A stretch of 64,000 bases of DNA from Gammaproteobacteria bacterium (GTDB lineage Bacteria > Pseudomonadota > Gammaproteobacteria > Pseudomonadales > UBA5518), in NCBI GenBank assembly GCA_016705365.1, contig JADIYI010000006.1, positions 1-64,000 on the forward strand, given 5' to 3'. The translations under genes were made by a program, and so were the position numbers. Each line of letters starts with the position of its first letter. Position 1 is the first letter of the stretch. The notes under the pieces are model-generated. The model was not told the origin of the DNA and ran no database searches. It saw nothing but the letters and a program-made list of their open reading frames with translations. Shown here piece by piece: positions 31,105-39,738 of this stretch.

Positions 31105-32163
31105 ATGAAAGCCTATGCCTACACCGGCGCCTTGCAACCGTTCAGCCTGCGCGAACTGCCGACTCCCCGGCCGAGCGCCCACCAGGTGCTGGTGCGCACC
31201 CGCTATTGCGGGGTATGTCATTCCGACGTGCACCTGCATGAGGGCAAGTTCGACCTCGGCGAAGGCCAGAGCCTGGATCTGCCCTTCGAGGACGGTGCGA
31301 TCTTCGGCCACGAGATCTACGGCGAGGTCGCGCAGATCGGCGAGTCGGTCAGCAGCGTGCGCCCGGGCGACAAGGTCATCGTCTATCCGTGGGTGGGATG
31401 CGGCAGTTGCGAACTCTGCAACAGCGGGCGCGAGTACATCTGTCCGGCCGGGCTGATGCTCGGTGGCGGCGCCAATCCAGGTGGCTTCGGCGATCATGTG
31501 CTGGTGCCGCACGAGCGCTATCTCGCCGATGCCGCGGGCATCGCGCCGGAGCAGGCCGGATCGCTGGCCTGTTCCGGACTCACCAGTTTCAGCGCCATCA
31601 AACGCATACCCGCGCTCGGCCCGCACAGCAAGGTGGTACTGATCGGCATGGGCGGTCTCGGCATGATGGGGCTCAGCGTCCTCCACGGCGTGCACGGCGT
31701 GACGCCTATCGTGGTGGATGTGGACGATGCGAAGCTCGCCGCCGCAAGCGCGGCCGGCGCCGGCGCCGTGGTGAATGCACACGCCCCCGACGCCCTGATG
31801 AAGATCATGGAGCTGACCGGTGGCGGTGCGGATGCGGCCATCGATTTCGTCGGCTCCGAGCACACCGCCCCGCTCGGCTTTCACGCGCTCAGGACCGGCG
31901 GCAAGCTGGTGATGGTCGGGCTGTTCGGCGGCACGCTGAAAGTGCCGCTGGCCCTGATCGCGATGCAGGTCAAGACGATCGAGGGGTCGAATGTCGGCAG
32001 CCTGGCAAACTTTCAGGAGCTGGTAGCGCTGGCGCGCGCCGGCAAGATGCCGCCGATTCCGGTGAGTGTGCGTCCGGCACACCAGGCAAACGAGGTGCTC
32101 GACGATCTGCGTCACGGCCGGGTGCTGGGCCGCGCGGTGCTGCAACATGAGCAACCGGCGTGA
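31105..32163 (+). CDS. Zinc-dependent alcohol dehydrogenase
   Basis: 352 residues. YCGVCHSDVHLHEG gives the catalytic cysteine and neighbouring Asp. A GHE motif (GHEIYGEV) follows. The structural zinc lobe has Cys-x2-Cys-x2-Cys spaced as CGSCELC…C. IGMGGLGMMGLSVLHG is the NAD-binding turn. It oxidises an alcohol to an aldehyde. The ATG at 31105 is preferred among three adjacent starts because AGGAG lies 6 nt upstream. It overlaps the pyruvate kinase gene by 4 bp (GTGA). Confidence 0.9.
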   Translation: MKAYAYTGALQPFSLRELPTPRPSAHQVLVRTRYCGVCHSDVHLHEGKFDLGEGQSLDLPFEDGAIFGHEIYGEVAQIGESVSSVRPGDKVIVYPWVGCGSCELCNSGREYICPAGLMLGGGANPGGFGDHVLVPHERYLADAAGIAPEQAGSLACSGLTSFSAIKRIPALGPHSKVVLIGMGGLGMMGLSVLHGVHGVTPIVVDVDDAKLAAASAAGAGAVVNAHAPDALMKIMELTGGGADAAIDFVGSEHTAPLGFHALRTGGKLVMVGLFGGTLKVPLALIAMQVKTIEGSNVGSLANFQELVALARAGKMPPIPVSVRPAHQANEVLDDLRHGRVLGRAVLQHEQPA

Positions 32164-33599
32164 GCCTCAGGCGACGCACCAAGATCGTCGCCACGCTCGG
32201 CCCTGCCAGCAGTTCCGAAAAGATCATCGGCGCGCTGATCGAGGCCGGCGTGGATGTGTTCCGGCTGAATTTTTCCCATGGCAGCACGGACGATCATCGG
32301 GCGCGCGCCGCGCTGGTACGCGGACTGGCATCCCGCGCCGGCCACGAGGTGGCGCTGCTCGGCGATCTGCAGGGCCCGAAGATCCGCATCCGCTGTTTCC
32401 GCGAGGGAGCGGCGGAGCTCATCGAGGGCGCAAGCTTCGTGCTCGACTGCGCGCTGCCCGATGGCGACGGCGATCATGAACGGGTCGGTTGCGATCTGCC
32501 GAGCCTTCCCGAGAGTGTGACGGCCGGCGATGTGCTGATCCTCGATGACGGGCGCATCAGCCTCGAAGTGCTCGCGGTGCATGGCACCCGGGTCGAATGC
32601 CGGGTACGGATGGGCGGGCGGCTGTCGAATCGCAAGGGCCTGAACCGTCTCGGTGGCGGACTCTCGGCCCCCTCGCTGACCGAACGCGACCGCGAAGACA
32701 TTCGCGACGCCGCGGAAATCGGACTCGACTACATGGCGGTCTCGTTTCCGCTGTGCGCCGAGGACATTCACCACGCACGCCGCCTGGTGCAGGCAAGCGG
32801 CAGCCAGGCGCGCATCATCGCCAAGATCGAGCGCGCGGAAGTGGTGCACGACGAGCAGATTCTCGATGCGATGATCGCGGCCTCCGATGGCATCATGGTG
32901 GCGCGCGGCGACCTCGGGGTCGAGGTCGGCGATGCGGCGCTGATCGGCATCCAGAAGCAGTTGATACTCAAGGCGCGGCGCATGGACCGCCTGGTCATCA
33001 CCGCGACCCAGATGATGGAGTCAATGGTGCAGAGTCCGATCCCGACCCGCGCCGAGGTGTTCGACGTGGCCAACGCGGTGCTCGACGGCACCGACGCGGT
33101 GATGCTGTCGGCGGAGACCGCCAGCGGGCGCTTTCCGGTGGAGACCGTGAAGGCAATGGCATCGACCTGCCTCGGCGCCGAGACCTATCCCGATCTCCGG
33201 CGCTCGCAACACCGCGTGGAGCGTGAGTTCAGCCGCGTCGACGAGACCGTGGCGATGGCCGCGGTCTATGCCGCGAATCACCTCGAGCGCGTGGCCGGCA
33301 TGGTGTGTCTCACGGAGTCGGGAACCACCGCTCTGCGCATGTCACGGCTGAGCTCCGGCCTGCCGATCTTCGCGCTCAGCCGCCATCCGGAAATCGTGCG
33401 GCGCATGTGCCTGTACCGCGGCGTGCAACCACTGCTGTTCGATTACACCCGCTACCCGGCGGCCGAAGTGGGCCAAGTCGCGGTCACCGAAATGCAAAAC
33501 CGTGGTCTGGTGCAGGGGGGCGACAGGGTGATCCTGACCCGGGGTGATCTGCTCGGGGTCGGCGGATCGACCACGACCCTGAAAATCATCGAGGTCTGA
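32160..33599 (+). CDS. pyk: Pyruvate kinase
   Basis: 479 residues, full length. RTKIVATLGPAS opens the TIM barrel and NFSHG is the phosphate/K+ site. LGDLQGPKIRI, AKIERAEVV with the catalytic lysine, and VARGDLGVEV follow. ATQMMESM and GTDAVMLSAETASG complete the active site. It makes ATP and pyruvate from phosphoenolpyruvate. The GTG start overlaps the alcohol dehydrogenase stop, so the two are translated together. That coupling is unusual for a glycolytic enzyme. Confidence 0.95.
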   Translation: MSLRRRTKIVATLGPASSSEKIIGALIEAGVDVFRLNFSHGSTDDHRARAALVRGLASRAGHEVALLGDLQGPKIRIRCFREGAAELIEGASFVLDCALPDGDGDHERVGCDLPSLPESVTAGDVLILDDGRISLEVLAVHGTRVECRVRMGGRLSNRKGLNRLGGGLSAPSLTERDREDIRDAAEIGLDYMAVSFPLCAEDIHHARRLVQASGSQARIIAKIERAEVVHDEQILDAMIAASDGIMVARGDLGVEVGDAALIGIQKQLILKARRMDRLVITATQMMESMVQSPIPTRAEVFDVANAVLDGTDAVMLSAETASGRFPVETVKAMASTCLGAETYPDLRRSQHRVEREFSRVDETVAMAAVYAANHLERVAGMVCLTESGTTALRMSRLSSGLPIFALSRHPEIVRRMCLYRGVQPLLFDYTRYPAAEVGQVAVTEMQNRGLVQGGDRVILTRGDLLGVGGSTTTLKIIEV

Positions 33600-33613
33600 G
33601 GCGCACGCCACAC

Positions 33614-33625
33614 TTGTCATGACAA
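33614..33625. promoter_or_regulatory. 12-bp palindrome between convergent genes
   Basis: TTGTCATGACAA is perfectly symmetric and sits in the 50-bp gap between pyruvate kinase and the nitronate monooxygenase-like gene. It resembles GntR-type operators, but it lies at gene ends, so any regulatory role is doubtful. Confidence 0.2.
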
Positions 33626-33649
33626 CGCCCGACGCAGCAAGCACAGCCA

Positions 33650-34762
33650 TCACTCATGCAAATTGGCATGCATTCGCTCCACGGTATCGGCATACCCTTC
33701 CATCAATTCGTACATGATCGTCCGGCAGGCTTTCTCCTGGTTCAGCTGCCCCACCACCTGGCCGACAGGGTAAAAAGCCAACTCCTTATCCTGAGCACGA
33801 TCAATGCGATGATTGGCCTCCATTACCAGCATGCCTTGCAACGGCATTGGCAGAAAGCCAGGACAATCCGGCTCATTCCAGGCCTCGGTCCACTTTGATT
33901 TCAGCATGCGCGCGGGCTTCCCCGAGAGCATGCGAGTCCTGACAGTGTCCTCGGAACTCGCATCGATCAACCTGGATTTCTGCAGCGGCGCGACTTCGGA
34001 TTCCGGCGATGTCAACCAGATCGAGCCACACCAAACACCCTGGGCTCCCAACGCCATGGCAGCCGCCACCTGCCGACCCGAGCCAATACCGCCCGCAGCC
34101 AATACCGGAAGCGGCGCGACAGCGTCAACGACTTGGGGAACGAGTACCATGGTGGTGACGTCGCCCGTATGGCCACCCGCTTCGTGGCCCTGGGCAATAA
34201 TGAAATCGACGCCCCCCGCCTTGTGCGCCAATGCATGCTTCAGTCGTCCGGCCAGCGCGCCCACCAGAATACCCTTCGCCTTGCACTCGGCCATGATGTC
34301 AGCGGGAGGCGTACCCAGGGCATTGACCATCACCTTGCAATTTGAGTGCTTGAATCCCTCCTCGAGCGAGGCTCGAGCGATGGCGTGCTGCCAGCCAATT
34401 TGATCGCCTGAGATACCGTGGCCACTTTTGCCATCCGCCTCTTCTGGCATGGGCGGAATGTTGTAACGCTGCATCACTTGTTCTACCCAGGCCTTGTGCT
34501 GCTCCGGAATAAGGCTAGCGAGATCCGATACGCCCTGTGCAAGATCTGTCACTGGCATGATCACATCAATTCCGTAAGGGTGATCACCAATACGATCGTC
34601 GATCCAGTCCAACTCCGCCTTTAGCTGTGTCGGGGTAAAACCTGCCACGCCAAGTACACCAATACCGCCGGCTTTTGATACCTCGACGACGACGTCCCGG
34701 CAATGCGTAAATGCAAATATCGGCACATCGATCCCAAGCTGTTTGCAAATCCCGGTTTTCAT
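33650..34762 (-). CDS. Nitronate monooxygenase family FMN protein
   Basis: 370 residues, TIM-barrel NPD/2-nitropropane-dioxygenase type. VPIFAFTHCRDVVVEVSKAGGIGVLG opens the barrel, FIIAQGHEAGGHTGDV carries the catalytic-type histidine and phosphate contacts, and LAAGGIGSGRQVAAAMALGAQGVW forms the FMN phosphate loop. It would oxidise alkyl nitronates or act as an FMN-linked enoyl reductase. GGAAGG precedes the ATG at 34762. Its codons and the following ~200 bp are visibly less GC-rich than the flanking genes, which hints at separate origin. It faces no partner gene on its strand. Confidence 0.82.
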   Translation of the reverse strand: MKTGICKQLGIDVPIFAFTHCRDVVVEVSKAGGIGVLGVAGFTPTQLKAELDWIDDRIGDHPYGIDVIMPVTDLAQGVSDLASLIPEQHKAWVEQVMQRYNIPPMPEEADGKSGHGISGDQIGWQHAIARASLEEGFKHSNCKVMVNALGTPPADIMAECKAKGILVGALAGRLKHALAHKAGGVDFIIAQGHEAGGHTGDVTTMVLVPQVVDAVAPLPVLAAGGIGSGRQVAAAMALGAQGVWCGSIWLTSPESEVAPLQKSRLIDASSEDTVRTRMLSGKPARMLKSKWTEAWNEPDCPGFLPMPLQGMLVMEANHRIDRAQDKELAFYPVGQVVGQLNQEKACRTIMYELMEGYADTVERMHANLHE

Positions 34763-34968
34763 GATTTGTCACCTTCCCATGTCGTAACAGGCGCTTTTCT
34801 GGCAACGCGAACCGATGCTCGCACAGACAATGAAGGTTGACGCGTAACGGCTGAAGAGTCACTTCCCCTGCCGCGGAGCAATTGACGGGCGAGGGCGCCG
34901 GAGAACGGTTCGCTCGTGCGCGGGGGCGCTCCTGCGGGGCGCTGTGCCGCAGCTTCAGGTGCCGGCCA

Positions 34969-36126
34969 TCAGGGTTTGTCGGAACTGACCGCCCACATCG
35001 CGTAGTAGGAATGCGCGCCGCCGAACGCATGACCGATCGCCAGCCGTGCCCCCTCGACCTGGTGCTCACCGGCCATGCCGCGCACCTGCAATGCCGCTTC
35101 GCCGAAACGCAGCATCCCCGAGGCACCGATCGGGTTCGATGACAACACGCCACCCGAGGCGTTGATCGGGATATCGCCGACGAGCGAGGTCGCACCCGAC
35201 TCGGTCAGTTTCCAGCCCTCGCCTTTGTCGCAGATACCGAGCGTTTCGAGATACATCGGCTCGTACCAGCTGAACGGTACATAGAGTTCCGCCACATCGA
35301 TCTGCTTGCGCGGGTTGGTGATTCCGGCCTTGGCGTACACGTCCCTGGCGCAGGAGATCAACGAGGCGGGGTGCATATGATCCTTGCCCGCAATCATTGT
35401 GCCGTCGGCGCGCGTCGAGGTGCCGAGAATCCAGGCCGGCTTGTTCGGCGAGCGCGCGGCGTGCTGTTCGTCGGCAAGCACCAGGGCGCAGGCGCCATCG
35501 GAGGACGGACAGCTCTCGAGAAAATGCAGGGGGTCCCACAGCATCGGCGACTGCTGCACCATCTCGACCGTGATATCCGGCAGATGCAGATGCGCATAGG
35601 GATTCTTGCACGCGTTCAGGCGATCCTTCACCGCCACCATGCAGCCGATGTGCCCGGGCACATCGTAGCGGTCGATGTACTGGCGCATGTACGGCGCGAA
35701 AAAACCGCCCGCGCCGGCATTCACGTGCGGCACGAACGGCATCCGTGGCGACAATGCCCAGGTCGCATTCGATTCCGACTGCTTTTCGAAGCTCACCGTC
35801 AGCACGCGCCTGAAAGCACCGCTCTGCACATGACTCGCGGCGACGACCGCGGTGGAACCGCCGACGCTGCCCGCGGTGTGCACCCGCAGCACCGGCTTGC
35901 CGTTGCCACCCAGCGCGTCCGTCAGATACAGTTCGGGCATCACCACGCCCTCGAACATGTCCGGCGCCTTGCCGAGAATCAGCGCATCGATATCGTTCCA
36001 GCTGCAGCCCGCGTCCTCGAGTGCCCGCTCGGCCGCTTGCCGCACCAGGCCCGCGATGGACACCTCCTTGTGCTTCGATTTGTGCTTGGTCTGGCCGACC
36101 CCGACTACCGCTACCCGATTTCCCAT
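34969..36126 (-). CDS. Thiolase-superfamily protein lacking the acyl cysteine (Ltp/SCP-x type)
   Basis: 385 residues from the ATG at 36126 (MGNRVAVVGVGQTKHKSK). The overall thiolase fold is clear: ERALEDAGCSWNDIDALI, the SDGACALVLA stretch and GGVLSSNPIGASG. The loop that normally carries the nucleophilic cysteine reads HTAGSVGG with Ala85 in its place. The GHP histidine is Asn, and no CIGGG-type C-terminal cysteine is present. Such cysteine-less proteins include the Ltp2-type steroid side-chain aldolases, which work with DUF35 partners. It overlaps no gene but follows a second thiolase-like gene after 2 bp, in a four-gene block. Confidence 0.82.
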   Translation of the reverse strand: MGNRVAVVGVGQTKHKSKHKEVSIAGLVRQAAERALEDAGCSWNDIDALILGKAPDMFEGVVMPELYLTDALGGNGKPVLRVHTAGSVGGSTAVVAASHVQSGAFRRVLTVSFEKQSESNATWALSPRMPFVPHVNAGAGGFFAPYMRQYIDRYDVPGHIGCMVAVKDRLNACKNPYAHLHLPDITVEMVQQSPMLWDPLHFLESCPSSDGACALVLADEQHAARSPNKPAWILGTSTRADGTMIAGKDHMHPASLISCARDVYAKAGITNPRKQIDVAELYVPFSWYEPMYLETLGICDKGEGWKLTESGATSLVGDIPINASGGVLSSNPIGASGMLRFGEAALQVRGMAGEHQVEGARLAIGHAFGGAHSYYAMWAVSSDKP

Positions 36127-36128
36127 GC

Positions 36129-37181
36129 TCAAGCCTCCAGTACGGCGACGAGGTTCTGTTGCAGACACGGACCCGAGCTTGCGTGGGCAACCCCGCGACT
36201 GGCCTTGCCGCTGATGATCCGCTCGGCCACGTAACCGATACGGTCCAGGCCGGCCGCCATCATGGTGTTGGCGGCGAGCGCTCCGCCCGAGAGGTTCACC
36301 GGCACGCTCGCATCGAGCCCCAGTTCGCGCCGCAGGATGATCTCCTGGTGGCTGAACGGTGCATGCAGCTCCGCGATATCGACCTTTGAGCGCCCGACGC
36401 CGGCGTTCTCGCCCGCCATCCGCGTCGAGGGCGAGCGACACAGATCACGGGCGCCGAACACCCCGGTCTCCATCCGATGATCGATGCCACGTATCCAGGC
36501 CGGGCGCTGGCAATGGCGCTCGGCGGCTTCGCGCGAGGCAATGATCATCGCCGAGGCGCCGTCGGTGATCGGGGCGCAATCGTGGCGCCGCAACGGCGCA
36601 ACGAAGCTCGGCTCGGCGAGAAGCTGCTCGACGCTAAAGCTGCCGGAAAGCTGGGCGCGCGGATTGTCACGCGCATGGGCGCGACTGCGCACGACCACTT
36701 GCGCCATGTCGCGCTCGCTGATGCTGCCGCTGTCGAGCAGCAGGCGTGCCTGCAACGCGGCAAGGCTGATCGAATCCGGCCACAACGGCACGTGGTAGTA
36801 GGGATCGAGCTGCAGCGTCATGACCGTGCGCAACTCGCCGGGGGACGATTTGCCAAAACCGTAGACCAGGCACACATCCGCCTCGCCGCTCCAGATCTTG
36901 AGCAGCGCTTCGTAGAGCGCCCAGGCCGCATCCATCTCGACATGCGACTCCTTGATCGGGGGCACCGTTGCGATGGCGCTCAGCCCTTCCACGAAGGCGA
37001 ACGCGGCGCCCTGCAGATAATCGCAGCTCCCCGAGCAGGTGAAATCGATATCCTTCTGCTTCAGGCCCGCCTGCGCCATCACGTCGCGCACCACCGGCAT
37101 GACCAGCTCGCTTTCATTGACCGCGCCGGCCGAGCGCCGCTGCGGGCCCTGTACATAAGCTATGACTGCCGCCTCACGCAT
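36129..37181 (-). CDS. Second thiolase-like protein, cysteine-less
   Basis: 350 residues, MREAAVIAYVQGPQRR. Its N-domain (MAQAGLKQKDIDFTCSGSCDYLQG) and C-domain (VDIAELHAPFSHQEI and NLSGGALAANTMMAAG) are thiolase-like but diverged. The position of the acyl cysteine reads HVEMDAAWAL. Both catalytic cysteines are therefore missing, as in the paralogue next door. The two are probably subunits of one complex that binds an acyl-CoA and cleaves or transfers it without a covalent cysteine. It is coupled to the first thiolase-like gene (2-bp gap) and to the zinc-ribbon OB-fold gene (3-bp gap). Confidence 0.78.
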   Translation of the reverse strand: MREAAVIAYVQGPQRRSAGAVNESELVMPVVRDVMAQAGLKQKDIDFTCSGSCDYLQGAAFAFVEGLSAIATVPPIKESHVEMDAAWALYEALLKIWSGEADVCLVYGFGKSSPGELRTVMTLQLDPYYHVPLWPDSISLAALQARLLLDSGSISERDMAQVVVRSRAHARDNPRAQLSGSFSVEQLLAEPSFVAPLRRHDCAPITDGASAMIIASREAAERHCQRPAWIRGIDHRMETGVFGARDLCRSPSTRMAGENAGVGRSKVDIAELHAPFSHQEIILRRELGLDASVPVNLSGGALAANTMMAAGLDRIGYVAERIISGKASRGVAHASSGPCLQQNLVAVLEA

Positions 37182-37184
37182 GAC

Positions 37185-37649
37185 TCAGGCTCCCTCGATG
37201 GGCTTGAAATAGGTGATATTCTCGAAGGTGTAGCCCCACTCCTCGCGCGGCTTCCAGTGCGCCCGCACCGGCATCCCGACACGCACCTTGTCGGTCTCCA
37301 GCTCGCTTACCAGGTGCAGACAGGCGATGTCGGCGCCATCGAGCAAGATGTTCGCCGCGATGAATGGCGGCTTCAGCGGGTTGCCCGGCAGCGGGATATG
37401 GGTGATCGTGAAAGACTCGATGATTCCATGGTCAGAGACTTCGACTTCCTCGTCGGTGGGAACGCCGCAACGCGGGCAGGAACCGCGCGGCGGCACATAG
37501 ACCTTGGCGCATTCCGGGCAACGCTGGCCGACGATCCTGCCCTCGCTGATACTGGCAAGGAAGCGCGTGAGTGCCGCGCCCGCGGTGAATTCGTACTGCA
37601 GGTAGATCGGCACCTCGATGCCGGTGACGGGTTGCTCGGCATTGCTCAT
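37185..37649 (-). CDS. DUF35 OB-fold protein with zinc ribbon
   Basis: 154 residues from the ATG at 37649. A rubredoxin-like zinc finger with Cys44, Cys47, Cys58 and Cys61 (CPEC…CPRC) precedes an OB-fold (IIESFTITHIPLPGNP … ANILLDGADIACLHLV). These are known partners of SCP-x/Ltp thiolase-like enzymes, where the OB-fold helps hold the acyl-CoA. It lies 3 bp upstream of the second thiolase-like gene in the transcript. The next gene upstream encodes a relative that has lost the zinc cysteines. Confidence 0.88.
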   Translation of the reverse strand: MSNAEQPVTGIEVPIYLQYEFTAGAALTRFLASISEGRIVGQRCPECAKVYVPPRGSCPRCGVPTDEEVEVSDHGIIESFTITHIPLPGNPLKPPFIAANILLDGADIACLHLVSELETDKVRVGMPVRAHWKPREEWGYTFENITYFKPIEGA

Positions 37650-37662
37650 TGGCGTGTTCTCC

Positions 37663-38109
37663 TCAGGCCGGCACGAAGCAGGCAATATCAGTGATCGAGC
37701 CGCGGCGTTCGGCCGCCCAGCGCACCTTGACCCTCATGCCGGTAGCCATCGCCGCCTCGTCGCCGGTATCCACCAGGTGCAGCATCGGCACATCGGCGCC
37801 GTCGAGGCGGATCAGGGCGAAGGCAAAAGGATGCTGCAGTACATGGTGCTTGGTCGGCTGTTTCACCCATGCCCAACTGGTGACGGTGCCACTCTCGCCG
37901 ACGCTGACAAAGTCATCGAGCGCCGCGAAAGTCCGCGGATCGAACTCGACCGGCGGCACGATCACCGCCCCATCCGAACCGCGCACCCCCAGGATCCGCC
38001 CTTCACGCAGCGCGGTGAGGAAGCGTCCGATCACCGGGCCGGTCGAGCGCGTGTAGGTGTAACCCAGCTCGAAGGATTTGGTAAGGACTTCAGCCGTCGT
38101 CTCGCTCAT
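37663..38109 (-). CDS. DUF35 OB-fold protein without zinc cysteines
   Basis: 148 residues starting MSETTAEVLTKSFELGYTY. The OB-fold part (TVTSWAWVKQPTKHHVLQHP … LIRLDGADVPMLHLVDTG) aligns with the neighbouring DUF35 protein. Where that one has CPEC…CPRC, this reads GVRGSDGAVIVPP…FDPRTF with no cysteine. It has thus lost the zinc ribbon. Together the two probably form an asymmetric pair serving the two thiolase-like subunits. It is the first gene of the four-gene block and is divergent from an epimerase-like gene. Confidence 0.82.
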   Translation of the reverse strand: MSETTAEVLTKSFELGYTYTRSTGPVIGRFLTALREGRILGVRGSDGAVIVPPVEFDPRTFAALDDFVSVGESGTVTSWAWVKQPTKHHVLQHPFAFALIRLDGADVPMLHLVDTGDEAAMATGMRVKVRWAAERRGSITDIACFVPA

Positions 38110-38254
38110 CGTTCGCTCCACCGGGGTGCCCGCGCCCATGTTTCCGTGGATGAACCCGGTCAGCCCGACCAGCCCATCCGATGCCGGATCATTCCATATC
38201 GCGCAAGCGCCGACCATGACGTCAGGGAACGATTTTGGCTGACAAATCGATTCA

Positions 38255-38283
38255 TTACCCGCAGCCGCCGAAAGCGCTATATT
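38255..38283 (+). promoter_or_regulatory. Possible sigma-70 promoter of the epimerase-like gene
   Basis: TATATT (38278-38283) is a good -10, with TTACCC 17 bp upstream as a weak -35. It lies about 30 bp before the ATG at 38314 in the 200-bp gap between divergent genes. The -35 matches only three of six consensus bases. Confidence 0.35.
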
Positions 38284-38313
38284 GCGGTGCGGGATCGACA
38301 CGGGGAAAGCATC

Positions 38314-39414
38314 ATGCAGGCACTGGTCATAGGCGGCACGGGTCCGACCGGACATCACATCGTCAACGGCCTGATTGCACGCGGTTATCGCGTCGCGATC
38401 CTCCACCGCGGCACCCATGAGGTCGACGAGATCCCGTCCGAGGTCATCCACCACCACCTCGACCCCTACGACCCCGCGGCGCTGGCCGGATTTTTTCACG
38501 ACCGCCGTTTCGATCTGTGCATCGCCAGTTACGGGCGCCTGCGCACGATCGCAGCAGAGACCGTCGGCAAGGTGGGGCGGCTGATCTCCGCCGGTGGCGT
38601 GCCGGCCTACCGCGGCTACATGAATCCCGCGCTGTTCGAACCCGCCGGGCTGCCGGTACCGACCGCCGAAGATGCGGTCCGCGTAGGCCTGCCCGAGGAA
38701 GATGAAAAAGGCTGGCGCATCGTGCGCACCGAACAGGCCCTGTTCGAATTGCACCCCGAAGCGACGCATATCCGCTACCCGTATGTGTACGGTAAATACC
38801 AGCCATTTCCACGCGAGTGGTCGATCCTGCGCCGCCTGCTCGACCGCCGGCCGTTCATCATCCTGCCCGACGGCGGGCTGACGCTGATGCACATGGGCTA
38901 TGCCGAAAACGTCGCGCACGGGGTGCTCCTGGCCGTCGACCGGCCGGAGAATGCACGCGGGCGGATCTACAACTGCGCCGACGAGGAAGTGCTCAGCCTG
39001 AGACAGATGACGGAGATCGCCGCGGCAACGCTGGGGCAAGCGATCGAGATCGTGTCGATGCCATGGGAGATTGCTCCCTGCACCCGACCGCTGGTCATGC
39101 AGCCACTCAGCACCCACCGGGTGCTCGATACGGCGCGGATCCGCACCGAGCTCGGCTATCGCGATGTGGTGCCCGCACGCGAGGCGCTGGCGCGCACGGT
39201 GCGCCTGCTCGCCGCCAGCCCGCCAGTGCCGGGCGGGGCCGAGGAAATGGTGCTCGAGGATCCGTTCGATTACGCCGCCGAGGACGCGCTGCGCGCGGCC
39301 TGGCAGCGCGCGCTCGAGACGATGCCGCAGGTGAGGTTCACCACCGAACCCGGCTACTCGATGTCCTACAGCGGCCCGGGAGGTCGCGCCCGGAGCAGCA
39401 GCGATTTCACCTGA
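38314..39414 (+). CDS. NAD-dependent epimerase/dehydratase family protein (atypical SDR)
   Basis: 366 residues starting MQALVIGGTGPTGHHIV, the GxxGxxG Rossmann turn of extended SDRs. The middle carries RYPYVYGKYQPFPREWSILRR, a sugar-epimerase-like segment, and MHMGYAENVAHGVLLAVDRP in the C-domain. The usual YxxxK is not evident, so it may be a binding or atypical member. GGGGAAAGC precedes the ATG. It stands alone, divergent from the thiolase-like block, and may belong to the same pathway. Confidence 0.78.
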   Translation: MQALVIGGTGPTGHHIVNGLIARGYRVAILHRGTHEVDEIPSEVIHHHLDPYDPAALAGFFHDRRFDLCIASYGRLRTIAAETVGKVGRLISAGGVPAYRGYMNPALFEPAGLPVPTAEDAVRVGLPEEDEKGWRIVRTEQALFELHPEATHIRYPYVYGKYQPFPREWSILRRLLDRRPFIILPDGGLTLMHMGYAENVAHGVLLAVDRPENARGRIYNCADEEVLSLRQMTEIAAATLGQAIEIVSMPWEIAPCTRPLVMQPLSTHRVLDTARIRTELGYRDVVPAREALARTVRLLAASPPVPGGAEEMVLEDPFDYAAEDALRAAWQRALETMPQVRFTTEPGYSMSYSGPGGRARSSSDFT

Positions 39415-39738
39415 GCAGCGCGGCTACAACGTGAAACGCCGCGCGACATTGCGATCAGGATCCACTCGGCCCGCAGTCGTTCCTGCCCCGGCGTCAGCAC
39501 CCTTGCCTCCTCCTACGCGTGGACCGGCATCTGCACGCCCTACGTCAGCCGATGTACACAAGAGTTCGGCAAAGGGATACCTCTGGGTCCAGCTGCGCGG
39601 CTTTTGCGCCAAATTCACGCAATGCCACGGCCCGCCTCACTCCTGCCACAAGCCCCGCCCGCTTAAAGTCTGCGCGTCGCCCACCCGCTGGCGTTACAAT
39701 GTTAATCGGTCCCGGATAATCATAGAGGAACAACACAG
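39415..39738. other. Intergenic region before the TonB receptor
   Basis: I see no credible gene in these 324 bp. The short frames on both strands lack start signals. The downstream end holds TACAAT, a possible -10, and AGAGGAAC, a ribosome binding site for the receptor. No riboswitch fold, such as a cobalamin box, was recognised. Confidence 0.5.

Noticed and set aside
37663..39117. Long minus-strand frame across the epimerase-like gene
   Set aside because: Only its last 148 codons, the DUF35 gene, make sense; the rest is antisense to a well-supported plus-strand gene.
39415..39738. Riboswitch upstream of the TonB receptor
   Set aside because: No cobalamin-box or other conserved riboswitch elements were recognised.
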